DNA of 64,000 nucleotides from NCBI RefSeq assembly GCF_000350485.1, contig NZ_AORV01000033.1, positions 124,001 to 188,000 on the forward strand, in the 5' to 3' direction. Below, piece by piece: positions 45,301 through 55,989 of the stretch. This DNA is from Ruminiclostridium cellobioparum subsp. termitidis CT1112 (GTDB taxonomy: Bacteria; Bacillota; Clostridia; Acetivibrionales; DSM-1351). The position numbers and the translations under genes are program-made. Each line of letters starts with the position of its first letter. Within the stretch, counting starts at the first letter, position 1. The notes under the pieces are model-generated. The model was given only the letters and a program-made list of their open reading frames with translations. It did no database searches and had not been told where the DNA came from.

Positions 45301-47085
45301 CTAGTTTTCTTCCAGCATCAGCAGCTGCCCCTGCAAGAAGTCAAAAACATTGTTTACATATACCTGCTGTTTGATGTCAGGGTTTATGCTTATTGCCTTT
45401 TTCAGATTATCCATGGCAATGTCCTGTTTTTTCATCAGTGCGTATACTGCAGCTATATTATAATAAATTTCTGCTTCGCTCATATTCTGATCCAGAGCCC
45501 TGCCGTACGCCTTTATGGCTTCGTCATATTTCTTTGCTTCGGTAAGCGATGCACCCAGATAATAATAAACATCCGTATCCCCCGGATTCTTCTCTATGGC
45601 ACGTCTGAACACATCTGCAGCATCCTGGTATCTCCTCAGATCAAACAGTACCACACCCATGTTGTAATATAACCCGCCGTTGTCGGAACAGGCTTTGATA
45701 CCATTTGTATAGGTAGCCAGAGCTTCCATGGGACTCTGGATTTTTGAAAACAATATTCCCAGATTATTATATGCATCAACAAAGTCTATTTTAATAAGAA
45801 TTGCACTTTTATATAGATCAATGGCCTTATCATATTCTCCCATATCCTCGTACACCAAAGCCAGGTTAAAAAGGCAGTTATGGCTGTCAGGATTCAGCTC
45901 CAGCGCTCTTTTATACTCAAGAACAGCCCTGTCAGGCTCCTTTAACCTGAAATAGCAGCCGGCCAGATTGTAATGTCCTGAATAATCCGTTTCATTAATG
46001 GCTATATAGCTTTTATATACTTTAGCAGCCTGCTCATAGTGCTTCCGGGCCATCAAGAGTTTGCCGAGTTCGGCATATCCCTCGGATTTTTCGGGGGAAA
46101 GTTTTATGCATTTTCTGAAGCAGGTCTCTGCCTGACCCATATCCTCCAACTCCATGAACAATTTTCCCAACAGCAGAGAAATAACGTAGTTATTGCCGTC
46201 TTTTTCAAGAATATCTTCATAATACTTAACGGCCTCGATTTTGTTGCCCCTTTCTGCGAATATCCTTCCTATACCCTCTTTTGCTATATTGAAGCCCGGG
46301 TTTATTTCAAGAGCCTTTTGGAAATTTTCAAGGGCAAAATCCAGCTTTCCAATGTTCAGATAAGTTACGCCGATATTGTAATAAACCAGATATTGTTTTG
46401 ATTGAATTTTACTGATAACTTCGGAATTGGAAGAATTATGCGCTGCCTTCTTCAACTGTTCGATAAGTTGTCCGTTAAGTTCAAGCACTTTTCTGTAGTA
46501 GCCCTGTGCCTCACTGTACATACCTTTTTTAAAAGTTGCATTGGCATAACTGAAGTAGAGATTTGATGAAGAACCCACTAAAGCTATCAAATTGCCGTAA
46601 AGCTCACAGGCATCGTCAAAATTGCCGTCGCTGTACAGGTGCTCGGCCTGTACAAGCTTTTTCCTGATGCCCCTATAAAGTTCTTCCTTAATGAATCCCA
46701 GTTCGGAAATTGTGTCGTTTACAAAGGTTTCGTCGCTGATCACACTCATAATCTCCGCAGCATCTTCATTTCTATCGGCCGTGTTCTGATCGACTGTGAT
46801 AAAGCCCTCAAAGCTTCCCTTTTCTTTAATTTTCCTTATCATTGAACGATAATCGGATGCAATTAATAAACAGGGCAAAACCACTCCGCAAAACAGATAA
46901 AACAGTTCAACATTATTGCTGGTTTGAACCTGATTGATCAGGGACAGTACAACTATTGTCAGAGCAGAAAGCTGAAGTGTAAAGGAAACAAGAGTAACAA
47001 GGCTTTTTGTTTTGAGAAGCCTGTAAAAAACATAAACCAGCAGTACAACTAAAATAACCATGTTAAATGCAGTTAAAAGAAACAT
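45301..47085 (-). CDS. Membrane-anchored tetratricopeptide-repeat protein
   Basis: This ~594-residue protein has two or three N-terminal hydrophobic segments (about residues 3-22, 30-50 and 60-75), a linker, then at least ten TPR units from about residue 150 to the end. Examples are YYNIGVTYLNIGKLDFALENF and YNNLGILFSKIQSPMEAL. TPR arrays hold protein complexes together; the partner is unknown. The start at ATG 47083-47085 is used because GGGGGTG lies upstream and the longer frame has no site. Confidence 0.88.
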   Translation of the reverse strand: MFLLTAFNMVILVVLLVYVFYRLLKTKSLVTLVSFTLQLSALTIVVLSLINQVQTSNNVELFYLFCGVVLPCLLIASDYRSMIRKIKEKGSFEGFITVDQNTADRNEDAAEIMSVISDETFVNDTISELGFIKEELYRGIRKKLVQAEHLYSDGNFDDACELYGNLIALVGSSSNLYFSYANATFKKGMYSEAQGYYRKVLELNGQLIEQLKKAAHNSSNSEVISKIQSKQYLVYYNIGVTYLNIGKLDFALENFQKALEINPGFNIAKEGIGRIFAERGNKIEAVKYYEDILEKDGNNYVISLLLGKLFMELEDMGQAETCFRKCIKLSPEKSEGYAELGKLLMARKHYEQAAKVYKSYIAINETDYSGHYNLAGCYFRLKEPDRAVLEYKRALELNPDSHNCLFNLALVYEDMGEYDKAIDLYKSAILIKIDFVDAYNNLGILFSKIQSPMEALATYTNGIKACSDNGGLYYNMGVVLFDLRRYQDAADVFRRAIEKNPGDTDVYYYLGASLTEAKKYDEAIKAYGRALDQNMSEAEIYYNIAAVYALMKKQDIAMDNLKKAISINPDIKQQVYVNNVFDFLQGQLLMLEEN

Positions 47086-47250
47086 ACATGCACCCCCGCG
47101 TATTTCCGGCCGGGTCATTGCTGAAAACAGGCAAAGCAGCCCTATATTTTCACCTGTACCCGAATCCGAATCTTTTGCAAATTAATATTTAATACCTTTT
47201 TTTGTATTATATTAAATAGTCCAGACAATTATTAACCCAGGGAAATATAA

Positions 47251-49836
47251 TTATTGCTGCTTGGCATTCTGTTTGTCTTTTTCATTCATCTGCATCTCCA
47301 TCCACTGCTGTTTTGAAATGAGAACCTGCCTTGGCTTGCTGCCTTCAAACCGACCGACGATGTTTCTCGCTTCCATCTGGTCTATGATTCTGGCAGCTCT
47401 GGAATAACCCACCTTGAACTTTCTCTGCACCAGTGAAACAGAAGCCTGTCCTGCATCAACCACCATATCGATGGCCTGATTCAGCAATTCGTCATTGTCG
47501 CCTGAACTTTCTTCATTTCCTGCGCTGTGGTCATTTATTTTTTCAATAATATTCTCGTCATAGTTTGAATAGCCCTGGGTCTTTATGAACTCAACCACCT
47601 TTTCAACCTCACTGTCCGAGACGAAGGAACCCTTAACACGCAGAGGTTTTGGCTCCCCAACCGGATAAAACAGCATATCCCCTCTGCCAAGCAGCTTCTC
47701 GGCTCCGCTCATATCCAGTATGGTTCTGGAATCCACCTGCGACGACACCGCAAAGGATATTCTGGACGGTATATTGGCCTTTATTACTCCTGTTATGACA
47801 TCCACAGACGGCCTCTGCGTCGCAATAACAAGGTGCATGCCTGCTGCCCTGGCCATCTGTGCCAAACGGCATATTGCATCCTCCACGTCGTTGGGAGCAA
47901 CCATCATAAGGTCTGCAAGCTCATCAACAATAATTACTATCTGAGGCAATATGCCGGGCTCATCGTTTGCTTTCAGCATGGCATTATAACCCTTTAAATC
48001 CCTGACACCCTTGTCGGCAAAGAGCTTATATCTGTTGACCATTTCCTGTACCGCCCAGTTCAAGGCCCCAGCGGCCTTTTTGGGGTCAGTGACGACAGGT
48101 ATCAGCAAATGGGGGATACCATTGTAAATTCCCAGCTCAACTACTTTTGGGTCAACCATAAGCAGCTTTACCTCTTCAGGTGAAGCTTTAAATAAAATAC
48201 TCATTATAAGGCTGTTTATACATACACTCTTACCCGAACCGGTGGCTCCTGCAACAAGCAGGTGAGGCATTTTGCCGATGTCGGCCACAACTGTTTCTCC
48301 CGAGATATCCTTACCCACCGAAAAGGCCAGTTTTGACGAATGGTTTGAAAACTCTTTCGATTCCAGAATGTCCTTTAACAATACCGCAGACATTTCCTTG
48401 TTGGGAACTTCTATCCCCACTGCCGCCTTTCCCGGAATAGGTGCTTCGATCCTGACCCCGGCTGCCGCCAGATTCAGTGCTATGTCATCCGATAAGTTCA
48501 CTATTTTACTGACTTTGACTCCGGGGCTTGGCTGGATTTCATACCTGGTGACAGCCGGGCCGCGGCTGATATTGATCACCCTTGCCTCTACACCGAAGCT
48601 TTTCAAGGTATCCTCAAGCTTTTTCGCCCCTTCTAGGGCAGTGTTTTTCAATGCCTTTACATTGGTGGCGTCGTCCTTGCTCTCATCCAGAAGGTCCAGT
48701 GACGGATAATTGTAAATAAGCGGTTTAGTCTGCTCCTGCTGCGGTATGACTATATCTCCGCCGTCATCAGGGTTGTTGCCGGTTCCGGAGTGGGCAACAT
48801 CCTGTTTTGCTCCCTGGGTTCCATTCATATTGCCATGTCCGGCCGATTGATTTTCCGATACTCCCGAATTTACTATATCAAGGTCCTGTTCCGCTTCAGC
48901 CAGACCTTCGGGTGAAATCCCCAGGCCTTTTATATCAGCTACCACCATATCTTCAGCTATATCGTCATTGAAACCGGTAAGCCCCACAGTGAAATCCTCT
49001 TCCGGCACAACGGCTGCATTGGCCGTATCTTCCGGATCAGCCGCTGCCGCAGCTTCATCCTCCCCGCTCCTGCCCAGCTTTTTGGGAGCTTTGTTTGCCC
49101 TGTTTTCTCTCTCTATTTTAAAGTTGATTATTTTACGCTTCCCGCCTTCCGCTGCCTCATCTTCCGCCTCTGTTTCTCCGTTTTCAAGTGCGGCTTCCCT
49201 TTCCTTCTGTCTCTCAGCCTTCTTTATTTTTCTTGTCTCATTTGCAGCTTTGAACCTTTTTGATAAAAAAGCCGAGAGGTTCCCAAGAAATGCCGCCATT
49301 GAAACATTTGTTAGAAGGATTATATCTATTACGGATATTGTTGTGAGAATGATAATGGTCCCCAATATCTGAAAAGTCATCAGAAACGGCAGTGTTACAA
49401 GTCCTCCCAGAAGTCCTCCTCCGCTTATTTTAGTACCCTGGGTGTAGAACTCCTTAAGGCTGGCGTAAAAAGACCTGCCGGCATACTCATCATATTCGAA
49501 CCCGGCCACATGGATATACGACGATAAAAGTACAATAAAAATGCTCAGATAAATAACCCTAAGCTTAAAGATATGAGAGTCCTTCTTAAAGATCATGGCA
49601 GCTCCGTAAACAATAAGAATGACCGGAACTGCAAAGGCTGGCGCACCTAAAAACCCCAGAAGAATATTAGTAACGGCTTTTCCGAAAACGCCCATTGATT
49701 TGCTGAATATAAAACTGAAAAGTGCCAAAACACCAAAAGCAAAAAGCACCAGGCCTAAAATTTCATTCCTGTACTTTGAAAAACCGCTTTCAACTCTCCT
49801 GTATTTTTTCTTCTTTTGAACCTTTTTGACTTTCAA
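47251..49836 (-). CDS. DNA translocase FtsK/SpoIIIE
   Basis: This ~860-residue hexameric DNA pump moves chromosome ends through the closing division septum. Layout: basic N-terminus, about four or five membrane helices to residue ~200, a charged Ala/Glu-rich linker of ~190 residues, the motor domain with Walker [11 protein letters not shown] and Walker [14 protein letters not shown], and the C-terminal gamma DNA-reading domain ([20 protein letters not shown]). The start is the TTG at 49834-49836 (GAGGGG 8 bases upstream); a GTG three codons earlier is possible. Length and linker fit either vegetative FtsK or sporulation SpoIIIE. Confidence 0.95.
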   Translation of the reverse strand: MKVKKVQKKKKYRRVESGFSKYRNEILGLVLFAFGVLALFSFIFSKSMGVFGKAVTNILLGFLGAPAFAVPVILIVYGAAMIFKKDSHIFKLRVIYLSIFIVLLSSYIHVAGFEYDEYAGRSFYASLKEFYTQGTKISGGGLLGGLVTLPFLMTFQILGTIIILTTISVIDIILLTNVSMAAFLGNLSAFLSKRFKAANETRKIKKAERQKEREAALENGETEAEDEAAEGGKRKIINFKIERENRANKAPKKLGRSGEDEAAAAADPEDTANAAVVPEEDFTVGLTGFNDDIAEDMVVADIKGLGISPEGLAEAEQDLDIVNSGVSENQSAGHGNMNGTQGAKQDVAHSGTGNNPDDGGDIVIPQQEQTKPLIYNYPSLDLLDESKDDATNVKALKNTALEGAKKLEDTLKSFGVEARVINISRGPAVTRYEIQPSPGVKVSKIVNLSDDIALNLAAAGVRIEAPIPGKAAVGIEVPNKEMSAVLLKDILESKEFSNHSSKLAFSVGKDISGETVVADIGKMPHLLVAGATGSGKSVCINSLIMSILFKASPEEVKLLMVDPKVVELGIYNGIPHLLIPVVTDPKKAAGALNWAVQEMVNRYKLFADKGVRDLKGYNAMLKANDEPGILPQIVIIVDELADLMMVAPNDVEDAICRLAQMARAAGMHLVIATQRPSVDVITGVIKANIPSRISFAVSSQVDSRTILDMSGAEKLLGRGDMLFYPVGEPKPLRVKGSFVSDSEVEKVVEFIKTQGYSNYDENIIEKINDHSAGNEESSGDNDELLNQAIDMVVDAGQASVSLVQRKFKVGYSRAARIIDQMEARNIVGRFEGSKPRQVLISKQQWMEMQMNEKDKQNAKQQ

Positions 49837-49955
49837 AAGTAACACCCCTCATTAGTAGTTAATCTAAGTATAAACCAAATATATTGCCTTTTGCTGGCAC
49901 ACGAAGAAATTATATCACATTTTCGAGAATTATTCCACACAGGTTTAGAGTATGC

Positions 49956-49995
49956 AAAAGAAGAGGATCTCACTTTGAGAAATCCCCTTCTTTTA
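49956..49995 (-). terminator. Intrinsic terminator after the GH5 gene
   Basis: The long stem AAGAAGGGGATTTCTCA/TGAGATCCTCTTCTT has a 3-base loop and is followed by four T on the minus strand. It ends the carbohydrate operon about 20 bases after the stop codon. It may also act on the plus strand. Confidence 0.85.
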
Positions 49996-50012
49996 CAATA
50001 CTTTATTCAGTT

Positions 50013-51581
50013 TCATGCAATTCTTATTTTACTCAAGTAAATAATGCCTTTGGAGCAAATCTTAATGCTATGCCGGCCTTTTTCAAGAAACAATTCCCCA
50101 CCGGCATTTATTCCGCTCATTTGCACACCAATTTTTATGTCTGCTGAAATGCCCCGGTCCGTCACTATATATGCCAGGGTATTATCCTCCCGGGCCCGGC
50201 AGTGAACCTGTATCTGGTATTTCCCTTCCTCCGGCACTTCAAAATCGTACCTTACCCATTCTCCACCGAAAAGTTTGACAGCCACAAGCTCGGTATCGGA
50301 CTGTACTTCACCACCGTAGCGCCTGTAATCGGGAACACCGGTTTTTCCGTTTTCGAATAATATTGTAATACCCTCTGTCATTCTGATTTCTGCACCTTTT
50401 TCCCTTTGGGAAACAGAATAGCCTTCATCAAAGTATTCAGCCGGTATTGATACGGGTATCTGCCTCCTGATAGCATTTATGACATCATTATTAATTACAG
50501 AGCGGTTTATTTCTTTTATAAATCCGTCAAATATGTCACATGCCTCCGGCAGTAAAAGCTTTGCCCGGTTGTCCATATACTCTATGAGTCTATCCCAGCC
50601 CCCGGGCATTTCAAATGTCACGGGAGAGTTGTCACATTTCATTTTCTTATAGCTCCAGAAGCTGTACGAAATTTCATGACCGGTCAGCATATTGAAGAAT
50701 CCCGCATACCAATCCAGATTGTTTTCGCCTCCTTCGCCCATGAAAAGCGGTACATTGAGTTTATTGGCGCAATCGACATATTTCTGGATGCTCTCTATGT
50801 CGGGGGTGCTCCAGTATTTGTGGAACTGGAGCATGTAGTTGCCGTCAAATTCCCCGCTCTCCAGTTCATCAAATATTTCAAAATCCGTTGCCCAATGAAC
50901 ACCCTCCAGTATGAGCATATGCCTTGTATCCACCTGTCTGATTGCCTTTGCAAGGTCTTTGTACAATGGAAGCACCAGCCCGTTATACCTGCCGAACCAA
51001 TTTGGCAGCGGTTCATTGAGCAGATCATATCCCGCAATGCAGTCCTCATCTTTATATCTCCTGGCCAGCAGGCTCCAGAGCAGTATTAAATCCTCCCTGT
51101 GTTTTTGAACCGTAAAAAGTTCGGGCATGTCATTTTCACTGTCGTCTATATTTGTACCGGTCTGACCGCCGGGAGCACCGTGCATATCCAGAATCACATA
51201 TATTCCAAATTCCCGGCACCACTCAATGAGCTTATCTATGCGGGCGATCATACCGGGATAAAATGACTGTGTCTCCTCATTAAAAAGTGTTCTCGCATTT
51301 AGAGGGAGTCTTACCGAATTGAAACCCTTTTGAGCTATGAACGCAATATCCGTACAGGTTATGTAACTGTCCAGATAGCGTTCCCAGAAGCTTTCAGCAT
51401 ATGCCGGTCCGCATAATTCCTCTATGAGCTTTTCCATTCTCCGCGGGCGGTCACATTTTGTATAAAGCTTCCACATATAACCTTCGGGCAAAAACCAGCC
51501 CCCCAGACCGAAGCCCTGCAGTAAAATCTCCTCATTCCTTTTGTTAACTATTCTTGTTCCGCATGTTTTAAGAAGCTCCAT
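50013..51581 (-). CDS. Cytoplasmic glycoside hydrolase family 5-like enzyme with C-terminal beta domain
   Basis: This 522-residue protein's GH5-type TIM barrel spans about residues 15-360. The acid/base Glu is in YDLLNEPLP and the nucleophile Glu in LFMGEGGEN; VRLPLNAR and LDMHGAPGGQ are conserved GH5 strands. Roughly residues 385-522 form a beta-rich, carbohydrate-binding-like domain. There is no signal peptide, so it should act on oligosaccharides taken up by the ABC importer in the same operon, as an exo-glucosidase-like enzyme. The sugar is unknown. The start is ATG 51579-51581. Confidence 0.88.
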   Translation of the reverse strand: MELLKTCGTRIVNKRNEEILLQGFGLGGWFLPEGYMWKLYTKCDRPRRMEKLIEELCGPAYAESFWERYLDSYITCTDIAFIAQKGFNSVRLPLNARTLFNEETQSFYPGMIARIDKLIEWCREFGIYVILDMHGAPGGQTGTNIDDSENDMPELFTVQKHREDLILLWSLLARRYKDEDCIAGYDLLNEPLPNWFGRYNGLVLPLYKDLAKAIRQVDTRHMLILEGVHWATDFEIFDELESGEFDGNYMLQFHKYWSTPDIESIQKYVDCANKLNVPLFMGEGGENNLDWYAGFFNMLTGHEISYSFWSYKKMKCDNSPVTFEMPGGWDRLIEYMDNRAKLLLPEACDIFDGFIKEINRSVINNDVINAIRRQIPVSIPAEYFDEGYSVSQREKGAEIRMTEGITILFENGKTGVPDYRRYGGEVQSDTELVAVKLFGGEWVRYDFEVPEEGKYQIQVHCRAREDNTLAYIVTDRGISADIKIGVQMSGINAGGELFLEKGRHSIKICSKGIIYLSKIRIA

Positions 51582-51588
51582 ATCCGCA

Positions 51589-52425
51589 TTATCCTTTCAG
51601 TGCTCCGTCCACAACACCCTTTAAAATATTTTTTTGCAGCAATGCATATAAAAGTATTACAGGGATCACAGTCAGGATCAGTCCGCTGAGTATTGCGGGC
51701 CAGTCACTGGTATACTGCCCGAACAGCATATTTGTGGAAAGCAGCAAAGTATATTTTTGAGGTGTGGCAAGTATGATCAGCGGCAGCAGAAAATCATTCC
51801 ACATCCACAGGACATTCATTATACTTATTGTGGCAGTTATTGGTCCCAGCAGCGGAAGAACTATTTTAAAGAACATCTGAGCCTTGCTGCAACCGTCAAT
51901 ATAAGCCGATTCCTCAATTTCATACGGTATTCCCTTTACAAAGCCATGGTACATGAAAATTGCCATACTCACTCCCAGACCTACATAAATTGATCCCATT
52001 CCATATATTTTATTGGAGAAATGCAATATTTTTGCCACCCTGTAAAGGGGTATCATTACTGCATTGAAGGGGATCAGCATGGAGAAGACAAAGAGCCCGA
52101 AAACAAAGGAACTCAGCCTGGTTTTGGTCCTGCAGAGAATCCAGCCTGCCATTGCGGAAAATACAACTATTCCCAGGATACCAATGACGACAATTGCCAA
52201 CGTGTTGAAGAAGCTGGTAAAATACTTCATTTTATTGAAGCTTCGCACATAGTTGTCAAAATTGAAATGTGCCGGTAAAGCCAGAATATTTGTAAATATT
52301 TCTGATTTTGTTTTAAAGGAGTTCATTAAAGCCATTAATATGGGAAATAAGCAAAATACCGATGCGCCAGAAAGAAAAACCGTTACAAGGACGGTACCCG
52401 TTTTTGCTTTTTTGGTCAAATGCAT
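51589..52425 (-). CDS. Sugar ABC transporter permease, MalG/AraQ-like
   Basis: This 278-residue permease has six membrane helices and the inner-membrane EAA loop EIEESAYIDGCSKAQMFFKIVLP. It forms the translocation channel with the permease at 52427-53314. No ATPase gene is in the operon; carbohydrate importers of this class often share one ATPase (MsmX-like) encoded elsewhere. Its start lies directly after the upstream permease. Confidence 0.95.
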   Translation of the reverse strand: MHLTKKAKTGTVLVTVFLSGASVFCLFPILMALMNSFKTKSEIFTNILALPAHFNFDNYVRSFNKMKYFTSFFNTLAIVVIGILGIVVFSAMAGWILCRTKTRLSSFVFGLFVFSMLIPFNAVMIPLYRVAKILHFSNKIYGMGSIYVGLGVSMAIFMYHGFVKGIPYEIEESAYIDGCSKAQMFFKIVLPLLGPITATISIMNVLWMWNDFLLPLIILATPQKYTLLLSTNMLFGQYTSDWPAILSGLILTVIPVILLYALLQKNILKGVVDGALKG

Positions 52426-52426
52426 A

Positions 52427-53314
52427 TTACATTTCCTCCTCTCCCTTTTTCATAACCCGCAATTGAATAAGCGTAATCAGCATTATAACCAAAAACAGTA
52501 TTGTTGACTTGGCAGTTGCGTAGCCCAGCCTGTTTGAACGGCCAAAGGCCTCTTCATAAATATTGATGGCAACCACCTGTGTCAACCTGCCCGGTCCGCC
52601 TCCCGTAAGGGAAAATACCACATCAAAAACCTGGAAGGCACTGTTTAAGGTAACAAAAAGACATATTGTAAAGGCCTGCTTTATCATTGGAAGTGTAATA
52701 CTTATAAACCGTCTGAAGGCTGATGCACCGTCCACCACCGCCGCTTCTATCAATGCTGTGGGAACACTTTGTATTGCAGCAATATAAATCACCATCAGGT
52801 AGCCCGCACCGCCCCAGACGGCAACAATAACAATTGCTGTGAAGGAATATTTCGGATCTCCCAGCCAGGACTTGTTTAAAAACTCCAACCCGGTATTGTC
52901 GGCAATATAATAAAGAACCTGTGTAAATATAAAGTTCCACATATACCCGCCTATAATCATGCTTATCATATTGGGCATATAAAAAATCGTCCTGAAAAAG
53001 CTCCTGCCTTTGCGGGCAGACTCAATCAATACGGCAAGCACGAGTGCACATACATTCAACGCAACTATTGCTGCCCCTACGTATTTCAAGGTGAACAGCA
53101 TAGCCCTCCAAAAATCCGCATCACCTGTAAATATCTCGGCAAAATTCTCAAAGCCTATAATTTTATATGTAGGATTTATTCCGTTCCAGTTGGTAAAGCT
53201 GTACCATAGGCCCAGTACCGCAGGAATCAGTTTAAAGGCCGCAAAAAATATAAATGCGGGCAATACGAATAAAATCAAGGTAAAATTCTGAGATTGTTTT
53301 TTATTAATGTTCAA
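52427..53314 (-). CDS. Sugar ABC transporter permease, MalF/UgpA-like
   Basis: This 295-residue permease has six membrane helices and the EAA-type loop ALIEAAVVDGASAFRRFISITLP. It pairs with the MalG-like permease. The start appears to be a TTG at 53312-53314 with GGGGTGG upstream. It follows the binding-protein gene after a stable intercistronic hairpin, which usually lowers permease expression relative to the binding protein. Confidence 0.94.
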   Translation of the reverse strand: MNINKKQSQNFTLILFVLPAFIFFAAFKLIPAVLGLWYSFTNWNGINPTYKIIGFENFAEIFTGDADFWRAMLFTLKYVGAAIVALNVCALVLAVLIESARKGRSFFRTIFYMPNMISMIIGGYMWNFIFTQVLYYIADNTGLEFLNKSWLGDPKYSFTAIVIVAVWGGAGYLMVIYIAAIQSVPTALIEAAVVDGASAFRRFISITLPMIKQAFTICLFVTLNSAFQVFDVVFSLTGGGPGRLTQVVAINIYEEAFGRSNRLGYATAKSTILFLVIMLITLIQLRVMKKGEEEM

Positions 53315-53360
53315 TTATTCCACCCCACAGCTGAATTAGAATTAAAAATGATTTCTGCTC

Positions 53361-53417
53361 AAAAATAAGACAATTGAAATACATGTGAAAATCTTGTATT
53401 GCAATTGTCTTATTTTT
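53361..53417 (-). terminator. Intercistronic hairpin between sugar-binding protein and permease genes
   Basis: The stem AAAATAAGACAATTG/CAATTGTCTTATTTT continues with ATACA/TGTAT and is flanked by T runs. It is typical of partial terminators or mRNA-stabilising hairpins that let the binding protein be made in excess. Confidence 0.75.
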
Positions 53418-53446
53418 TGATACAGCCGGTCCCACACCTGTTATAT

Positions 53447-54781
53447 TTATTTGGCCTGGGCCGCTGCCCTGTTGGCATCCTTGAAGGTCTTATCCATAAC
53501 TTTTATGAACTCATCTTTAGTGGTTTTCTTTGCATAGTAGCTCTGCAGCAGCTTGCCCTGTTCATCGGTGACGGCATTGGGCAATACGAGATCCCGGTAG
53601 GAACGTCCCTGTTCAACATAGCTGCTTGCCTCTTTTGCCCAGGAATACTGTTCAAAGCTGTGGCATTTTGCCACCGGGTTAAATTTTAATTCCTTATATA
53701 AAGCTGAGGAATCCTTGTCATCCAGCATATAGTTTGCCAGAGCAAGCGCCGTCTCCATTTCCTTCGTGCCTGAATACACTGCAAGAGAAGTGGTTGTAGC
53801 CAGATTTATCTTTGTACAGTTGATATCGTTATTTACCGGGAGTGCGCCCACGCCGATTTTTATATCGGGATTGACCCCTAATATGCTTTCGGCACTCCAT
53901 GTTCCCTGTACAAACATTGCCGCCTTGCCGTTTGCAAAATCGGCGGCCCCCTGTTCAGAGCCCTTATCCAGAGCATTTTTGGTCCCATTCTGCATAATGA
54001 GGTCAATTACGTCAAATATTTCAACAACCTCTTTGTAGGAGCCCTGATCCTTGTACATTCTGTCGGTCCAGTCAGGAATACTTCCGCTCACTTTTCCTCC
54101 CAGAGTAAGTGCGGTCATAAGCTGCGGCACCCACTGTTCCTGGAAGGCAAGTTCAAAAGGAGTATACCCGTTGTCCTTTAAGGTCTTTACTACTGTCTTC
54201 ATCTGGTCGAGAGTGTCCGGGACCTTTAAGCCTAATTTATTAAATATGTCCTTGTTGTATAAATAGCCCCATACAGTACTCTCAAATGGTACGGCATAAA
54301 CCTTGTTATCAATGGTAACTGTTTTGCGTACATCGTCGTACAGCTTATCTGCCAGAGGCTGTGAGGTCAGATCTGCAACATAACCTGCTTTAACGTATGT
54401 AGGCAGATCGGCAGAGGCGTGAAGTGTAAAAAGATCAGGAGCATCATTGGAAGAAAGTCTTGTTTGAATAATATTTCCGTATTGGTCACTGCTTGGCATT
54501 TCAAGGTTTATTACAGCTTCCATATTCTTTTCTGCCAGAATTTTTGCCTTGAACTGGTTCAAATATGCTTCCATCTGATCTGTAAAACGTGGAAAACTCA
54601 TCATGACATTAAGAGTTGCCCTGGTTGGTTCTGCTTTGCTTGAGGCTGCAGCCTGACCGGAAACCGCAGCCGAAGACGGCGCTGCTGAAGCTACGTTTGT
54701 GCCTTGAGTGTCGTTGCCGCACCCTGCAAGCATTACTGAGATCATGCAAATGACTAACAGTACCGACAGTAATTTTTTCAT
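53447..54781 (-). CDS. Extracellular sugar-binding lipoprotein (family 1)
   Basis: This ~444-residue lipoprotein has a signal peptide ending in lipobox MLAGC and a Ser/Ala linker. The family-1 solute-binding fold is recognisable from AAMFVQGTWSAESILG and the late YYAKKTTKDEF region. It captures a mono- or oligosaccharide for the two permeases downstream. AGGAGG precedes ATG 54779-54781; the upstream frame to 54823 has no support. Confidence 0.94.
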   Translation of the reverse strand: MKKLLSVLLVICMISVMLAGCGNDTQGTNVASAAPSSAAVSGQAAASSKAEPTRATLNVMMSFPRFTDQMEAYLNQFKAKILAEKNMEAVINLEMPSSDQYGNIIQTRLSSNDAPDLFTLHASADLPTYVKAGYVADLTSQPLADKLYDDVRKTVTIDNKVYAVPFESTVWGYLYNKDIFNKLGLKVPDTLDQMKTVVKTLKDNGYTPFELAFQEQWVPQLMTALTLGGKVSGSIPDWTDRMYKDQGSYKEVVEIFDVIDLIMQNGTKNALDKGSEQGAADFANGKAAMFVQGTWSAESILGVNPDIKIGVGALPVNNDINCTKINLATTTSLAVYSGTKEMETALALANYMLDDKDSSALYKELKFNPVAKCHSFEQYSWAKEASSYVEQGRSYRDLVLPNAVTDEQGKLLQSYYAKKTTKDEFIKVMDKTFKDANRAAAQAK

Positions 54782-54903
54782 TTTAATTCCTCCTAAATAA
54801 ATTATTCTCTGTACCATTATCATACTTCGGAAAATACAAATTTACATTTGCCCTTATTAATCACATGTATAGTCAAATTTTAATGTCATAATTCTCAGCT
54901 TTT

Positions 54904-55989
54904 TTATCGCATTTTACCCGGGGACGTTCCAAAATACTTTTTAAAGGTTTTGTAGAAGTGGGCAATATCCAGGTAACCAGTCATGTCCGAAACAGCCTGT
55001 ATGGGCAGACCATATTCCACAATCAGCTCTTTTGCCTTTTCCATGCGGACTCTGGTCAGGTAATCGGAAAAAGTCATACCCAACTCCTTTTTGAATGCGG
55101 AAGAAAGATATTCTTTTGTTACAAAATTGGTTTTGGCCAATTCCTCCAGAGAAATGTTACCGGAAAAATTATTATCTACAAACTGCTTGATTGCCAGAAT
55201 ATCTATCTTGTTTTTTCTCTGCCTCTGCAAATTAACTTCATCTATTATTTTATCCGCTATGTCAGTATAGTGCCTGATAAACTCCTCATGGGTTCCGCTT
55301 TCTCTGATGGTAAAGGGCAGCTCAACCGCAAATGACCGGTCCACGGCTGCATTATATTTGGCAATGACTGTTTCCTCCACTATCTTGTGCAGATCATAAT
55401 TCATATTAATGACCAGTTTCAGCTTTGCCCTGTCATCCTTTTGCTGCTCAAGTAAAGCCTTCATTTTATCCAGAGCACACCGGACTCCTTTTTTGGAGAG
55501 GCCTTCAAGGCATTTTCTGGTGTCATCCCGTGCTTCGATATATTTCGTCAACCAGCTTGTATCGGCAATGCCAACCAGACTTATTTCATTCTGTTCTTCC
55601 ATCAGCGTTTCACGGTCCAGTTCATCAGAACAGCGTTTTATCAGCCGGTTGAATTCATCCTCTTTTATGGGCTTCAGCAAATAATCCATTACATGGCTGT
55701 TCAACGCCTGTCTGGTGTAGTTATAATCATAATAGCCGCTGATAACTATGACCTTGGCCTTTATATTCTGCTGTGAGAGCAGCTGAAGCAGCTCTGCCCC
55801 ATCAATTCCCGGCATTTTCATATCGGTGATTATCAAATGGGGCTTCAGCTGTTTGATACATTCTATACCCGAAACCCCGTCGGCGGCCTCGCCTACCATC
55901 TGAAACCCATATTCCGGCCAGTTACCGATTCTCTTTATTGTATCCCTTGTCCAGGCTTCATCATCAATTATCACTACCCGGTAATCCAT
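54904..55989 (-). CDS. YesN-type response regulator (receiver plus AraC domain)
   Basis: This ~361-residue regulator has receiver residues in VVIIDDE, phosphoacceptor Asp in LIITDMKMPG and Lys in YLLKP. The C-terminal AraC-type double helix-turn-helix ends KYFGTSPGKMR. It very likely activates the downstream sugar importer/GH5 genes in response to the YesM-type kinase. The start ATG 55987-55989 overlaps the kinase gene by 26 bases, with GGGGG upstream. Confidence 0.93.
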   Translation of the reverse strand: MDYRVVIIDDEAWTRDTIKRIGNWPEYGFQMVGEAADGVSGIECIKQLKPHLIITDMKMPGIDGAELLQLLSQQNIKAKVIVISGYYDYNYTRQALNSHVMDYLLKPIKEDEFNRLIKRCSDELDRETLMEEQNEISLVGIADTSWLTKYIEARDDTRKCLEGLSKKGVRCALDKMKALLEQQKDDRAKLKLVINMNYDLHKIVEETVIAKYNAAVDRSFAVELPFTIRESGTHEEFIRHYTDIADKIIDEVNLQRQRKNKIDILAIKQFVDNNFSGNISLEELAKTNFVTKEYLSSAFKKELGMTFSDYLTRVRMEKAKELIVEYGLPIQAVSDMTGYLDIAHFYKTFKKYFGTSPGKMR